From Anaerolineae bacterium (GTDB lineage Bacteria > Chloroflexota > Anaerolineae > JAAYZQ01): a stretch of DNA of 7,319 nucleotides. Within the stretch, counting starts at the first letter, position 1. Every line of letters begins with the position of its first letter. The notes under the pieces are model-generated. The model did not search any database and had not been told where the DNA came from. It was given only the letters and a program-made list of their open reading frames with translations. A program made the translations under genes and the position numbers. The stretch spans positions 1 to 7,319 of the forward strand of contig JAFGIA010000316.1 of assembly GCA_016929795.1 (NCBI GenBank), read 5' to 3'. Positions 1 to 6,299 of this stretch are shown piece by piece.

Positions 1-1497
1 ATTGGCGGCTCACTGGCGTGGCTGGTGGTGCGCACCGACATGCCCGGTAGAAAACTGGTCAATCAACTGGCACTGATTCCGTATATCATGCCGTCGTGGA
101 CCCTGGCCCAGGCGTGGCTCGTCTTTTTTAAGAACCGGCTGTCAGGCGGCACGCCCGGCGTGTTCGAATACCTGGTTGGACAGAGCCCTCCGAACTGGCT
201 GTCGTATGGCCCGGTACCGATCATGATCTGCAGTGCGCTGCACTACTACACCTTCTTCTTTCTGTTTGTGTCGGCGGCGCTGATGTCGATCGACTCGAAC
301 CTGGAGGAAGCCGGCGAGCTCGCAGGCGCCAGCCGCAGGCGCATCTTGCGCAAGATTACGTTCCCGCTCGTGATGCCTGCCATCCTGTCGGGTGTGATCA
401 TGACCTTTTCGAAAGTGATGGGCACCTTTGGCGGGCCAAACATCCTGGGTACTCCTGTGCGTTACTATGTCGTGGCGACCATGATCCGTGGGAGCATCGG
501 GGTCGGGGATAAGGCGGATGGTTTTGTCCTGGCCATCATCCTGATCCTCTTCTCGCTGGTGATCATTAACATGAACCAGAGGCTGGTGGGGACACGGAAG
601 AGCTATGAGACGATCGGCGGTCGCGGCTTTGTCGCGCAGGTGACCAAGCTCGGCAACAGCCGAAAGATCCTGCTAGGCTGCGTGATTGTGTTCCAGATCT
701 TGGTGATTGTCGTCCCCATTGGGCTCTTGGTCTGGTCCTCTTTGATGCTGCAGGATGGAAACTATAGCCTGGACAACCTTTCTCTGCAGCACTGGATTGG
801 GCCGCGCGGCACAAAATACAACCACGGCGAGCCGGGGGTGCTGCTCAACCCCAAGATCTGGCGGACTGCCTGGAATTCGATCCGGCTCGCGCTATCGACG
901 GCGTTTTTTACGGCCCTGTTTGGGATTTTCATCGGCTATGCTGTGGTCAAAGGCCGCGGCACCCGCCTGAGCAAGTTGGTCGAGCAGGTGGCCTTTATCC
1001 CGTACGTGATTCCAGGCATTGCGTTTGGCGCGGTCTATATCGCCATGTTTGTGAAACCATTGGGACCGATCCCTGCATTGTACGGCACCTTTGCGCTGTT
1101 GGTGGTCGTCTCGGTGGCTGACAAGATACCCTATTCTTCTCGCTCTGGCGTTTCGGCCATGATGCAGGTTGGCCGGGAGCTGGAGGAGGCTGCCCAGATA
1201 TCGGGTGCGAACATATGGCGGCGCTTCCGGTCGATCATCTTTCCGTTGACGAGCGCCGGGTTTGTGTCGGGCTTTTTGCTTACCTTTATCACGGTCATGC
1301 GCGAGCTGTCACTGATCATCCTGCTCGTGACGCCCGAAACCCAGGTGCTCGCCAGCCAGACGATGTTCTATATCGAAAACGGAGACGGCCAGATGGCGAA
1401 CATTGTCATCCTGATCTTGATCTCTATCGTCGCCACGGGCAACTTGATCATCAGCCGGTTCCGGGGTGGCAGCCTCAAGAAGGGACTCGGAATGTAA
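1..1497 (+). CDS. Fused two-domain ABC transporter permease, Fbp/Afu type (5'-truncated by window)
   Basis: This is the inner-membrane channel subunit of a binding-protein-dependent importer. The frame is open from base 1 (reads IGGSLAWLVVRTDMPG), so the true start lies upstream; 498 residues are visible, and some tens of N-terminal residues are probably missing compared with usual fused permeases of about 550. Two copies of the permease fold follow each other. Each carries an EAA loop that docks on the ATPase: the first at visible residues 102-126 (EEAGELAGASRRR, then FPLVMP), the second from about residue 395 (EEAAQISGANIWRRF, then FPL). Many hydrophobic membrane segments flank both loops, and a polar linker at about residues 190-218 joins the halves. 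Fused double permeases are typical of the FbpB/AfuB/phosphonate-type family. The ATPase gene follows after 11 nt. Family assignment is firm; the substrate (ferric iron, sugar phosphate, phosphonate or polyamine) is not determined. Confidence 0.93.
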   Translation: MGGSLAWLVVRTDMPGRKLVNQLALIPYIMPSWTLAQAWLVFFKNRLSGGTPGVFEYLVGQSPPNWLSYGPVPIMICSALHYYTFFFLFVSAALMSIDSNLEEAGELAGASRRRILRKITFPLVMPAILSGVIMTFSKVMGTFGGPNILGTPVRYYVVATMIRGSIGVGDKADGFVLAIILILFSLVIINMNQRLVGTRKSYETIGGRGFVAQVTKLGNSRKILLGCVIVFQILVIVVPIGLLVWSSLMLQDGNYSLDNLSLQHWIGPRGTKYNHGEPGVLLNPKIWRTAWNSIRLALSTAFFTALFGIFIGYAVVKGRGTRLSKLVEQVAFIPYVIPGIAFGAVYIAMFVKPLGPIPALYGTFALLVVVSVADKIPYSSRSGVSAMMQVGRELEEAAQISGANIWRRFRSIIFPLTSAGFVSGFLLTFITVMRELSLIILLVTPETQVLASQTMFYIENGDGQMANIVILILISIVATGNLIISRFRGGSLKKGLGM

Positions 1498-1508
1498 GGG
1501 AGGGGGCC

Positions 1509-2588
1509 GTGAAAGAGACGATTACTATCCAGAATCTGACAAAGCAGTTCGGCGAGGTGATTGCCGTAAACAACCTCAGCCTCACGATCAACCCGGGGGC
1601 GTTTCTCACCCTGCTGGGGCCGTCGGGATGTGGCAAGACGACTTTGCTGCGCTGCATCGCCGGCCTCGAGGACCCCGACGGGGGCGACATCTATATCGGG
1701 GACAGGCTGGTGTTTTCACACGCGCGCGGCATTTCGCTGCCGCCGGGCCAGAGAAACCTGGGGCTCGTGTTCCAAAGCTATGCCCTGTGGCCGCACATGA
1801 CGGTGTACAAGAATATGACGTTCGCGCTCGAAGTCCAAAAACTGCCCAAACAGGAGATGGACCAGCGGGTAAAAGAGTCGCTCGCCGAAGTGCAGATGGA
1901 GGGCTTTGAGGAGCGCTATCCACGCGAGATGAGCGGCGGGCAGCAGCAGCGGATTGCGCTGGCACGGATGTTGGCCTACCGCCCGCGGGTCTTTTTGATG
2001 GACGAACCGCTGTCCAACCTCGACGCGCGCCTGCGCATGGATATGCGCGCCGAAATCAAGCATCTGCACCGCGTTGCCGGTGCGACCACCGTGTACGTGA
2101 CACACGATCAGATAGAAGCGCTGACAATGTCTACCGATATCGCGGTGATGAAGGATGGAGTTCTGCAGCAGTTGGACAGCCCCGACATCATTTATCGCTA
2201 TCCCGCCAACCTGTTTGTGGCCGATTTCATCGGCAATCCCAAGGTGAACCTGATCGAAGGGGTTGTCGAAGACAATCTGGTAAAAGTTGGCACTCTTGCC
2301 GCTGCTACTGCGAGCAAGAACAACCTGGGGCCTGTGTGGGTGGCCATTCGCCCGGAGGATGTGTCGATCTCTCCGACGCCCGTCTCGAATGCACTGGAGT
2401 GCGTTGCCTATTCGGTTTTACCTGCCGGCGCAGACACGACCATCGTTGCCAGAGCCGATAAGTTGGAAATCACCGTCAAGGAGCCCGGGATCAGCAAGGT
2501 GGCAATGGATGACAAGATCTGGCTACAGTTCAATGCAGACGCCATCAACCTGTACGCGAAGGAGAGCGGCAACCTGATCACGAACTGA
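1509..2588 (+). CDS. ABC transporter ATP-binding protein, Fbp/Pot-type with TOBE domain
   Basis: This cytoplasmic ATPase should energise the importer by dimerising on the two EAA loops of the upstream permease. The GTG start at 1509 is chosen because a purine-rich site (GGGAGGGGG, 1498-1506) lies just before it and the protein then begins with a standard strand (VKETITIQNLTKQFG); the same frame is open further upstream but only as a shadow of the permease gene. The product is 359 residues, normal for the family. Visible motifs are Walker A GPSGCGKTT (37-45), Q-loop Gln89 in VFQSYALWPHMTV, signature MSGGQQQR (141-148, Met in place of the usual Leu), Walker B VFLMDE (161-166), D-loop SNLD (169-172) and H-loop His199 (VTHDQ). 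The C-terminal part contains FVADFIGNPKVNLIEG (236-251) and IRPEDV (280-285), typical of the TOBE regulatory region of the polyamine/iron/sugar branch. All catalytic residues are present, so it should be active. Confidence 0.95.
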   Translation: MKETITIQNLTKQFGEVIAVNNLSLTINPGAFLTLLGPSGCGKTTLLRCIAGLEDPDGGDIYIGDRLVFSHARGISLPPGQRNLGLVFQSYALWPHMTVYKNMTFALEVQKLPKQEMDQRVKESLAEVQMEGFEERYPREMSGGQQQRIALARMLAYRPRVFLMDEPLSNLDARLRMDMRAEIKHLHRVAGATTVYVTHDQIEALTMSTDIAVMKDGVLQQLDSPDIIYRYPANLFVADFIGNPKVNLIEGVVEDNLVKVGTLAAATASKNNLGPVWVAIRPEDVSISPTPVSNALECVAYSVLPAGADTTIVARADKLEITVKEPGISKVAMDDKIWLQFNADAINLYAKESGNLITN

Positions 2589-2731
2589 TCGCGGGAGGCA
2601 GAGTGCGGCTGTCACCCTCAGTCACCGAGCACGTGACGAAAGGAGGCGGGGTCATCGAAAGAAGAGGGGGAGAAAAGGCGGTCGGTGTGTTCGATCGGTT
2701 GAGCATTTCAGAGCCCAAAAGGAGAAAGGTC

Positions 2732-3976
2732 ATGAAAATAGTGGCAAAGCTGTTGATCCTGTGCATGGTGGTCGGATTGTTGGCGGGCTGTGGTACCTCT
2801 GCGACGACGGAAGAGACCCCCGTCGTCGAAGCAGGCGGGGTGACGGTTCCAACCACTGCCGACGAAGAAACCCTCACTGCTGCAGAACAATGGGCCAGGG
2901 AGAACAAGCTCGGCCCATGGACGCCGGAAAGCGAAGACTGGGCGGCCATCGAAGCAGCAGCCAAGGCGGAAGGGGAGGTGGTTGTCTATTCCAACTCGTC
3001 GAAAATCGAAAAGCTGATCGAGCCGTGGAGTGCGTTGTACCCTGACATCAAGCTGTCGGGCGGCGACACCGACGACATTGCCGTCAAGATGCAAGCTGAG
3101 CAGGAAGCCGGGAACGTCGTCGGCGACGTCTGGTTCAACAGCGATGGACACCTTCTGTACGGCGAGTTTGTGCCGAATCAGTGGATCTGGTGGTACATGC
3201 CGCCGGGCCTGGTCGGGCCGGAAACGACCCAAGACCGGCCGTTTGCGATCGCGCGTCGCTCGGTCGACGTGATCGGCTACAACCAGGAGATCAACCCGGA
3301 CGGGTGTCCCCTGAGCAACTGGTGGCAGCTCGCCGAGCCGGAGCTGAAGGGCAAGTTCTACATGGAAGACCCCATCTCTGACAGCAGCACCACGGCCAAG
3401 ATCGCGCTGATCGTGCAGCACACCGACGAGATGGCGACGGCGTACCAGGCGTATTACGGGAAAGAGTGGACGACCGACGAAGCGTACGGCGACGACACGC
3501 CGAATGCCGGCTACCTGTTCCTCAAAAAGCTGGCACGAAATCAACCTGGCATTCAGCCAGGTGGGGATGAGGTTGACGCCGCATTTGCGACGCTCGGAAT
3601 GGATCCGTCGATCGAACCGGGATACGGCTGGACCGGCCTGTCGAGCTATGAGAATACACTCGAGGGCGAGCTCGCCATGTCGCCTTGTTACGGGCTGGAA
3701 CCGACGGTCGGCATCCTCAAGGCTAGCTACCTGGGGGTGGCGAACAACGCGCCGCACCCGAACGCCGCCAAGCTGTTCATCAAGTTTGCCCTTTCGGAAG
3801 AGGGTTTCGATCCGTGGAACAAGATGGGTGCATACCCTGGCGTGGAAGGGCTTCCGATTGCCGAAGGCATGCCGGATCGGGATGAAATCGTGCTCTGGCC
3901 GAGCGACGATCTCTTTGCGTACCAAAACCTGAGCCAGATCCGTGACTTCTGGGCGCTGAATTATCTCGCGCCGTAG
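2732..3976 (+). CDS. Extracellular solute-binding lipoprotein (SBP family of Fbp/Afu/Phn importers)
   Basis: This substrate-capture protein of the importer is probably lipid-anchored on the outer face of the cytoplasmic membrane. The ATG at 2732 is chosen because AGGAG (2720-2724) precedes it and it places a classic lipoprotein signal at the N-terminus: MKIVAK, a hydrophobic core, and the lipobox LLAGC with the lipidated Cys at residue 20. A Thr/Glu-rich tether follows. The protein is 414 residues. The mature part opens with AKAEGEVVVYSNSSKIEKLIEPW, followed by DVWFNSDGHLLYGEFVP and, near residues 340-358, APHPNAAKLFIKFALSEEG, the typical C-terminal signature of the SBP_bac_6/8 (ferric iron, sugar phosphate, phosphonate) class. 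I do not see a convincing adjacent Tyr pair in the position used by ferric-binding proteins, so iron should not be assumed. The gene lies 143 nt after the ATPase and before a strong hairpin. Confidence 0.9.
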   Translation: MKIVAKLLILCMVVGLLAGCGTSATTEETPVVEAGGVTVPTTADEETLTAAEQWARENKLGPWTPESEDWAAIEAAAKAEGEVVVYSNSSKIEKLIEPWSALYPDIKLSGGDTDDIAVKMQAEQEAGNVVGDVWFNSDGHLLYGEFVPNQWIWWYMPPGLVGPETTQDRPFAIARRSVDVIGYNQEINPDGCPLSNWWQLAEPELKGKFYMEDPISDSSTTAKIALIVQHTDEMATAYQAYYGKEWTTDEAYGDDTPNAGYLFLKKLARNQPGIQPGGDEVDAAFATLGMDPSIEPGYGWTGLSSYENTLEGELAMSPCYGLEPTVGILKASYLGVANNAPHPNAAKLFIKFALSEEGFDPWNKMGAYPGVEGLPIAEGMPDRDEIVLWPSDDLFAYQNLSQIRDFWALNYLAP

Positions 3977-4003
3977 CGGAACGAGGCGTTTTGCTGGTAC
4001 CTG

Positions 4004-4042
4004 GGCTTTGGACACGGGCGCGTCCTGTCCGTGTCCAAAGCC
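4004..4042 (+). promoter_or_regulatory. Strong intercistronic RNA hairpin between importer and enzyme genes
   Basis: A perfect 14-bp inverted repeat: left arm GGCTTTGGACACGG (4004-4017), right arm CCGTGTCCAAAGCC (4029-4042). It can be extended inward by G-U, C-G and G-U pairs to a 5-nt loop (4021-4025) and outward by two G-U pairs. No U-run follows the right arm, so it is not a textbook intrinsic terminator. The position, 27 nt after the binding-protein stop and upstream of the first HAD gene, suits a transcript-stabilising or partial-termination element that keeps binding-protein mRNA above downstream mRNA. The repeat is seen directly; its function is inferred. Confidence 0.65.
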
Positions 4043-4063
4043 TGTGCAACTGTGCGCACACGC

Positions 4064-4071
4064 GAGAGGTG
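4064..4071 (+). promoter_or_regulatory. Ribosome binding site deciding a TTG start
   Basis: GAGAGGTG at 4064-4071, with the AGAGG core 6 nt before the TTG at 4076, favours TTG over the upstream in-frame GTG at 4031. That GTG lies inside the right arm of the 4004-4042 hairpin, and its extension (MSKACATVRTRERCC) shows no family resemblance. Confidence 0.6.
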
Positions 4072-4075
4072 CTGT

Positions 4076-4855
4076 TTGAACACAACGATCGACCGAATTC
4101 GCGCCGTGCTGTTCGATATGGGCGGCACACTTGAGGAGCTCTACTACGACGACATGGTTCGCCACGATGCCACGCGCGGCCTGCAAGAGCTCCTGCGCAC
4201 GCGCGACCTCGATCCGGCTCTGAGCCTGCCAGATCTGCAGATGACGGTTCTATCGGGGATCGCGGCATACCAGGCATGGCGAAAGGATCGAGAGGTGGAA
4301 CTCCCGCCCGAAAGGGTGTGGACAGAGTATATCCTGGCACGACAGAATCTGCCCGCTGAACGCCTGGCGGCCGCCGCCGAGGATCTGATGTTTTTTTACG
4401 AAACGCACTACTACATACGTACGCTGCGCCCCGAGGCACCGGCCGTTCTCGAGGCACTGCACGGGAAGGGCGTTCGACTGGCGATCATCTCGAATGTCAT
4501 GAGCCACCGGCTCGTGCCGGCCATGTTGGCCGGGTACGGTATCGCCCACTATTTCGATCCCGTGGTGACGAGTGTGGGCCTTGGCTGGCGCAAGCCGAAC
4601 GCACGCCCTTTCGAGGAAGCGGCCCGGCGGCTGCATTTGCCGCCCGAAGCCTGCGCCTACGTTGGCGACACGGTCTCGCGCGATGTCATCGGCGCACGGC
4701 GCGCGCGATATGGCCAGGTCATCCAGATCCCGTCGTTTCTCACAGACACGTCGGATCGCGCCACGGAGCTTGTTTCTCCCGATGCAGTCATCCGCGACCT
4801 GATGGAGGTCGTCGATCTCGTCAGCCTGCCGGCAGAGGTGGTGCATGGTCATTAG
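4076..4855 (+). CDS. HAD-superfamily hydrolase (HAD1), motif I DMGGT
   Basis: A cytoplasmic haloacid-dehalogenase-superfamily protein of 259 residues from a TTG start, probably a small-molecule phosphatase or related phosphotransferase. Motif I is VLFDMGGTLEE, with nucleophile Asp14 but Gly at position 16, where phosphatases carry the acid/base Asp. A helical C1-type cap of about 100 residues follows. Motif II is LAIISN (Ser139), motif III is WRKPNARPF (Lys173), and motif IV is YVGDTVSRDVIGAR (Asp198 and Asp203), so the rest of the active site is intact. DxGGT variants occur in other HAD proteins, so the change does not prove loss of activity, but it makes an ordinary DxD phosphatase mechanism uncertain. 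It follows the binding protein after a 99-nt gap containing a hairpin and overlaps the next gene by 11 nt, which suggests translational coupling. The substrate is not recognisable. Confidence 0.88.
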   Translation: MNTTIDRIRAVLFDMGGTLEELYYDDMVRHDATRGLQELLRTRDLDPALSLPDLQMTVLSGIAAYQAWRKDREVELPPERVWTEYILARQNLPAERLAAAAEDLMFFYETHYYIRTLRPEAPAVLEALHGKGVRLAIISNVMSHRLVPAMLAGYGIAHYFDPVVTSVGLGWRKPNARPFEEAARRLHLPPEACAYVGDTVSRDVIGARRARYGQVIQIPSFLTDTSDRATELVSPDAVIRDLMEVVDLVSLPAEVVHGH

Positions 4856-5519
4856 GGGCATCTTCTTTGACGCAGCAGGCGTGCTCTATACCAGGGATGA
4901 GCGGAGGAGCAAGGTGGTTGCGCGGCTCCTCGGCGAGCGAGGGCTATCAGATGAGCTCTCGTCCGAACAGCAGGCGCGCCAGAAGGTGTTGCGCTCCCAG
5001 GCGAACAAGGGGGGGGCCAGCCCCGAGGAGTATTGGGATCAGGTGCTCCAGATGTATGGCGTCGCCGCCACTGAGGAGCGCAGGGGGCTGGTCGCCCAGA
5101 TCGACGAGTATGCGGATCGGGTCGTGCCCATGCCGGGGGTCAGGGAAGCCCTGATGGGCTTGAAGGAGCGCGGCTTTCTGCTGGGGGTGATCACCGACAC
5201 GATGTACTCGGTGGAGCGCAAGAAACGCTGGCTGCAGGCGGTGGGTGCGCTCGACCTGCTCGACGTGCTGGCCTGTTCCACGGTGCTCGGCGTGCACAAA
5301 CCCGAGCGGGCCATCTATCTACAGGCTGTGGCGCAGGCCAACCTGACCGCGGGGGAGTCGGCCTTTGTCGGCCACGCCGCCGACGAGCTTGCCGGTGCGC
5401 GCCGGGCCGGATTGGTGACCGTGGCTGTGCACCGCGATCCAGGCGCCACCGCAGATTATTATGCGGGTTCGCTCGTCGATCTGCTCAACGTTCCGATCTT
5501 TCGGGGATTGGCTGCGTAG
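4845..5519 (+). CDS. Divergent HAD-superfamily protein (HAD2), motif I DAAGV and altered motif IV
   Basis: A 224-residue HAD-fold protein. The ATG at 4845 lies inside the 3' end of HAD1, with AGAGG at 4834-4838 as its ribosome site. Motif I is FFDAAGVLY: Asp9 is kept but residue 11 is Ala. Phosphonoacetaldehyde hydrolase also has Ala at this place (DWAGT), although nothing else seen here identifies that enzyme. A helical cap spans about residues 18-95. Motif II is GVITD (Thr117) and motif III is GVHKPERAIY (Lys152). Motif IV reads FVGHAADELAGARRAG: His177 replaces the first metal-binding Asp, and Glu181 or Asp180 could replace the second. Two of the usual Mg-site carboxylates are therefore changed. 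It may be a specialised hydrolase with different metal binding, or a non-catalytic ligand-binding partner of its paralogues. A 10-nt gap separates it from HAD3. Confidence 0.85.
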   Translation: MVIRGIFFDAAGVLYTRDERRSKVVARLLGERGLSDELSSEQQARQKVLRSQANKGGASPEEYWDQVLQMYGVAATEERRGLVAQIDEYADRVVPMPGVREALMGLKERGFLLGVITDTMYSVERKKRWLQAVGALDLLDVLACSTVLGVHKPERAIYLQAVAQANLTAGESAFVGHAADELAGARRAGLVTVAVHRDPGATADYYAGSLVDLLNVPIFRGLAA

Positions 5520-5529
5520 AAGGAGAAAA

Positions 5530-6285
5530 ATGGACAACACGAACGATATCGAAGCTCTGTTCATCGACGTGGGCAATACGATGCGGGTCGTGATCAAGGA
5601 CCAGGCGTTCCAGGCCCAGGCCAGGGAGCAACTGGCAAGGCTGATCGGCACGAGCGAGAGTCCCGATGCCCTGTGCGAGAGGCTGGAGGAGCGCTATGGG
5701 ATCTATCGCAGGCGCGCCAAAAGCGAACTGACAGAAGCATCAGAGCAGGAACTGTGGACCCGGTGGATGCTGCCCGACTTGCCGTACGAGATGATTGCGC
5801 CGCTGGCGGGCAAGCTCACGCGCCTGTGGCGCGACAGGGATGGACGGCGGGCGGCGCGGGCGGACGTCAAGCCTGTCGTGCTCGAGCTGCGCAGGCGTGG
5901 CTACCGGCTCGGGATTATCGCCAACACCATCACCGAGACCGAGATCCCGGACTGGCTGGTAGAAGATGGGCTGGATGGCTGTTTCGAGGCGGTTGTCCTC
6001 TCGTCCAAGACCGGAACCCGCAAGCCCGGCCCCGAGATCTATCTCGATGCAGCCCGGCGGCTCGGCATCGAGCCGGCACGGGCGATGTACCTGGGTGACA
6101 ACCCATCGCGAGACGTTCTCGGCGCGCGGCTCGCCGGCTATGGCATGGTTCTGATCCTGATGGAGCCGGCAACGCTGGCCAAAGAACCACCGACTACGAC
6201 CGATGAACCGGATAGGGTCATCTACGAGTTCAGCGAGCTCCTTGAGATTTTCCCGCCCCGCGACGGGTGCGGCCAAGGCGGCTGA
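5530..6285 (+). CDS. HAD-superfamily hydrolase (HAD3), motif I DVGNT, motif II Ala
   Basis: A 251-residue HAD protein starting at the ATG at 5530, just after a strong AAGGAG site (5520-5525) that begins one base after the HAD2 stop. The same frame is open upstream but overlaps HAD2 and lacks family similarity. Motif I is LFIDVGNTMR: Asp13 is kept and Gly15 replaces the second Asp. An Arg-, Glu- and Trp-rich helical cap covers about residues 25-110. Motif II is LGIIANTITE, with Ala131 where Ser or Thr normally holds the phosphoryl group. Motif III is TRKPGPEIYLDAA (Lys165) and motif IV is YLGDNPSRDVLGARLAG (Asp190 and Asp195). Motifs III and IV closely resemble those of HAD1 (GDTVSRDVIGAR), which suggests the two are paralogues. 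The C-terminal tail (about 215-251) is Pro/Thr/Asp-rich. A 14-nt gap leads to the mutase-like gene. Function and substrate are unknown. Confidence 0.86.
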   Translation: MDNTNDIEALFIDVGNTMRVVIKDQAFQAQAREQLARLIGTSESPDALCERLEERYGIYRRRAKSELTEASEQELWTRWMLPDLPYEMIAPLAGKLTRLWRDRDGRRAARADVKPVVLELRRRGYRLGIIANTITETEIPDWLVEDGLDGCFEAVVLSSKTGTRKPGPEIYLDAARRLGIEPARAMYLGDNPSRDVLGARLAGYGMVLILMEPATLAKEPPTTTDEPDRVIYEFSELLEIFPPRDGCGQGG

Positions 6286-6289
6286 GGGG
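6284..6289 (+). promoter_or_regulatory. Ribosome binding site for the rearranged mutase gene
   Basis: GAGGGG at 6284-6289 overlaps the HAD3 stop and lies 10 nt before the ATG at 6300. The frame is open only back to a TGA at 6243-6245. Between that stop and the ATG there is no room for the missing mutase N-terminus, so the unusual mid-protein start is real within this window. Confidence 0.55.
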
Positions 6290-6299
6290 TGTGGAATCG

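Noticed and set aside
1215..1508. In-frame upstream extension of the ATPase into the permease gene
   Set aside because: The translated extension is Arg/His/Asp-rich and has no ABC features; the family's N-terminus begins just after the GTG at 1509, which has its own ribosome site.
2603..2731. 43-residue N-terminal extension of the binding protein from GTG 2603
   Set aside because: It would bury the lipoprotein signal and lipobox in the interior; the ATG at 2732 has a good ribosome site and gives a classic signal peptide.
1..3976. Naming the importer as ferric iron FbpABC
   Set aside because: The family is shared by iron, sugar-phosphate, phosphonate and polyamine systems, no clear ferric-binding Tyr pair is seen, and the neighbours handle phosphoryl groups.
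4051..4060. 10-bp palindrome TGTGCGCACA upstream of HAD1
   Set aside because: Several palindromes of this length are expected by chance in 7 kb; no second copy was noticed to support an operator.
4031..4075. GTG start for HAD1 at 4031
   Set aside because: It lies in the right arm of the hairpin and lacks a ribosome site; the TTG at 4076 has one at proper distance and begins next to motif I.
2708..4186. Long open frame of 492 codons on the minus strand across the binding-protein gene
   Set aside because: It mirrors the codon-position bias of the strong + strand gene, is Arg/His/Val-rich without recognisable motifs, and overlaps a clear lipoprotein gene end to end.
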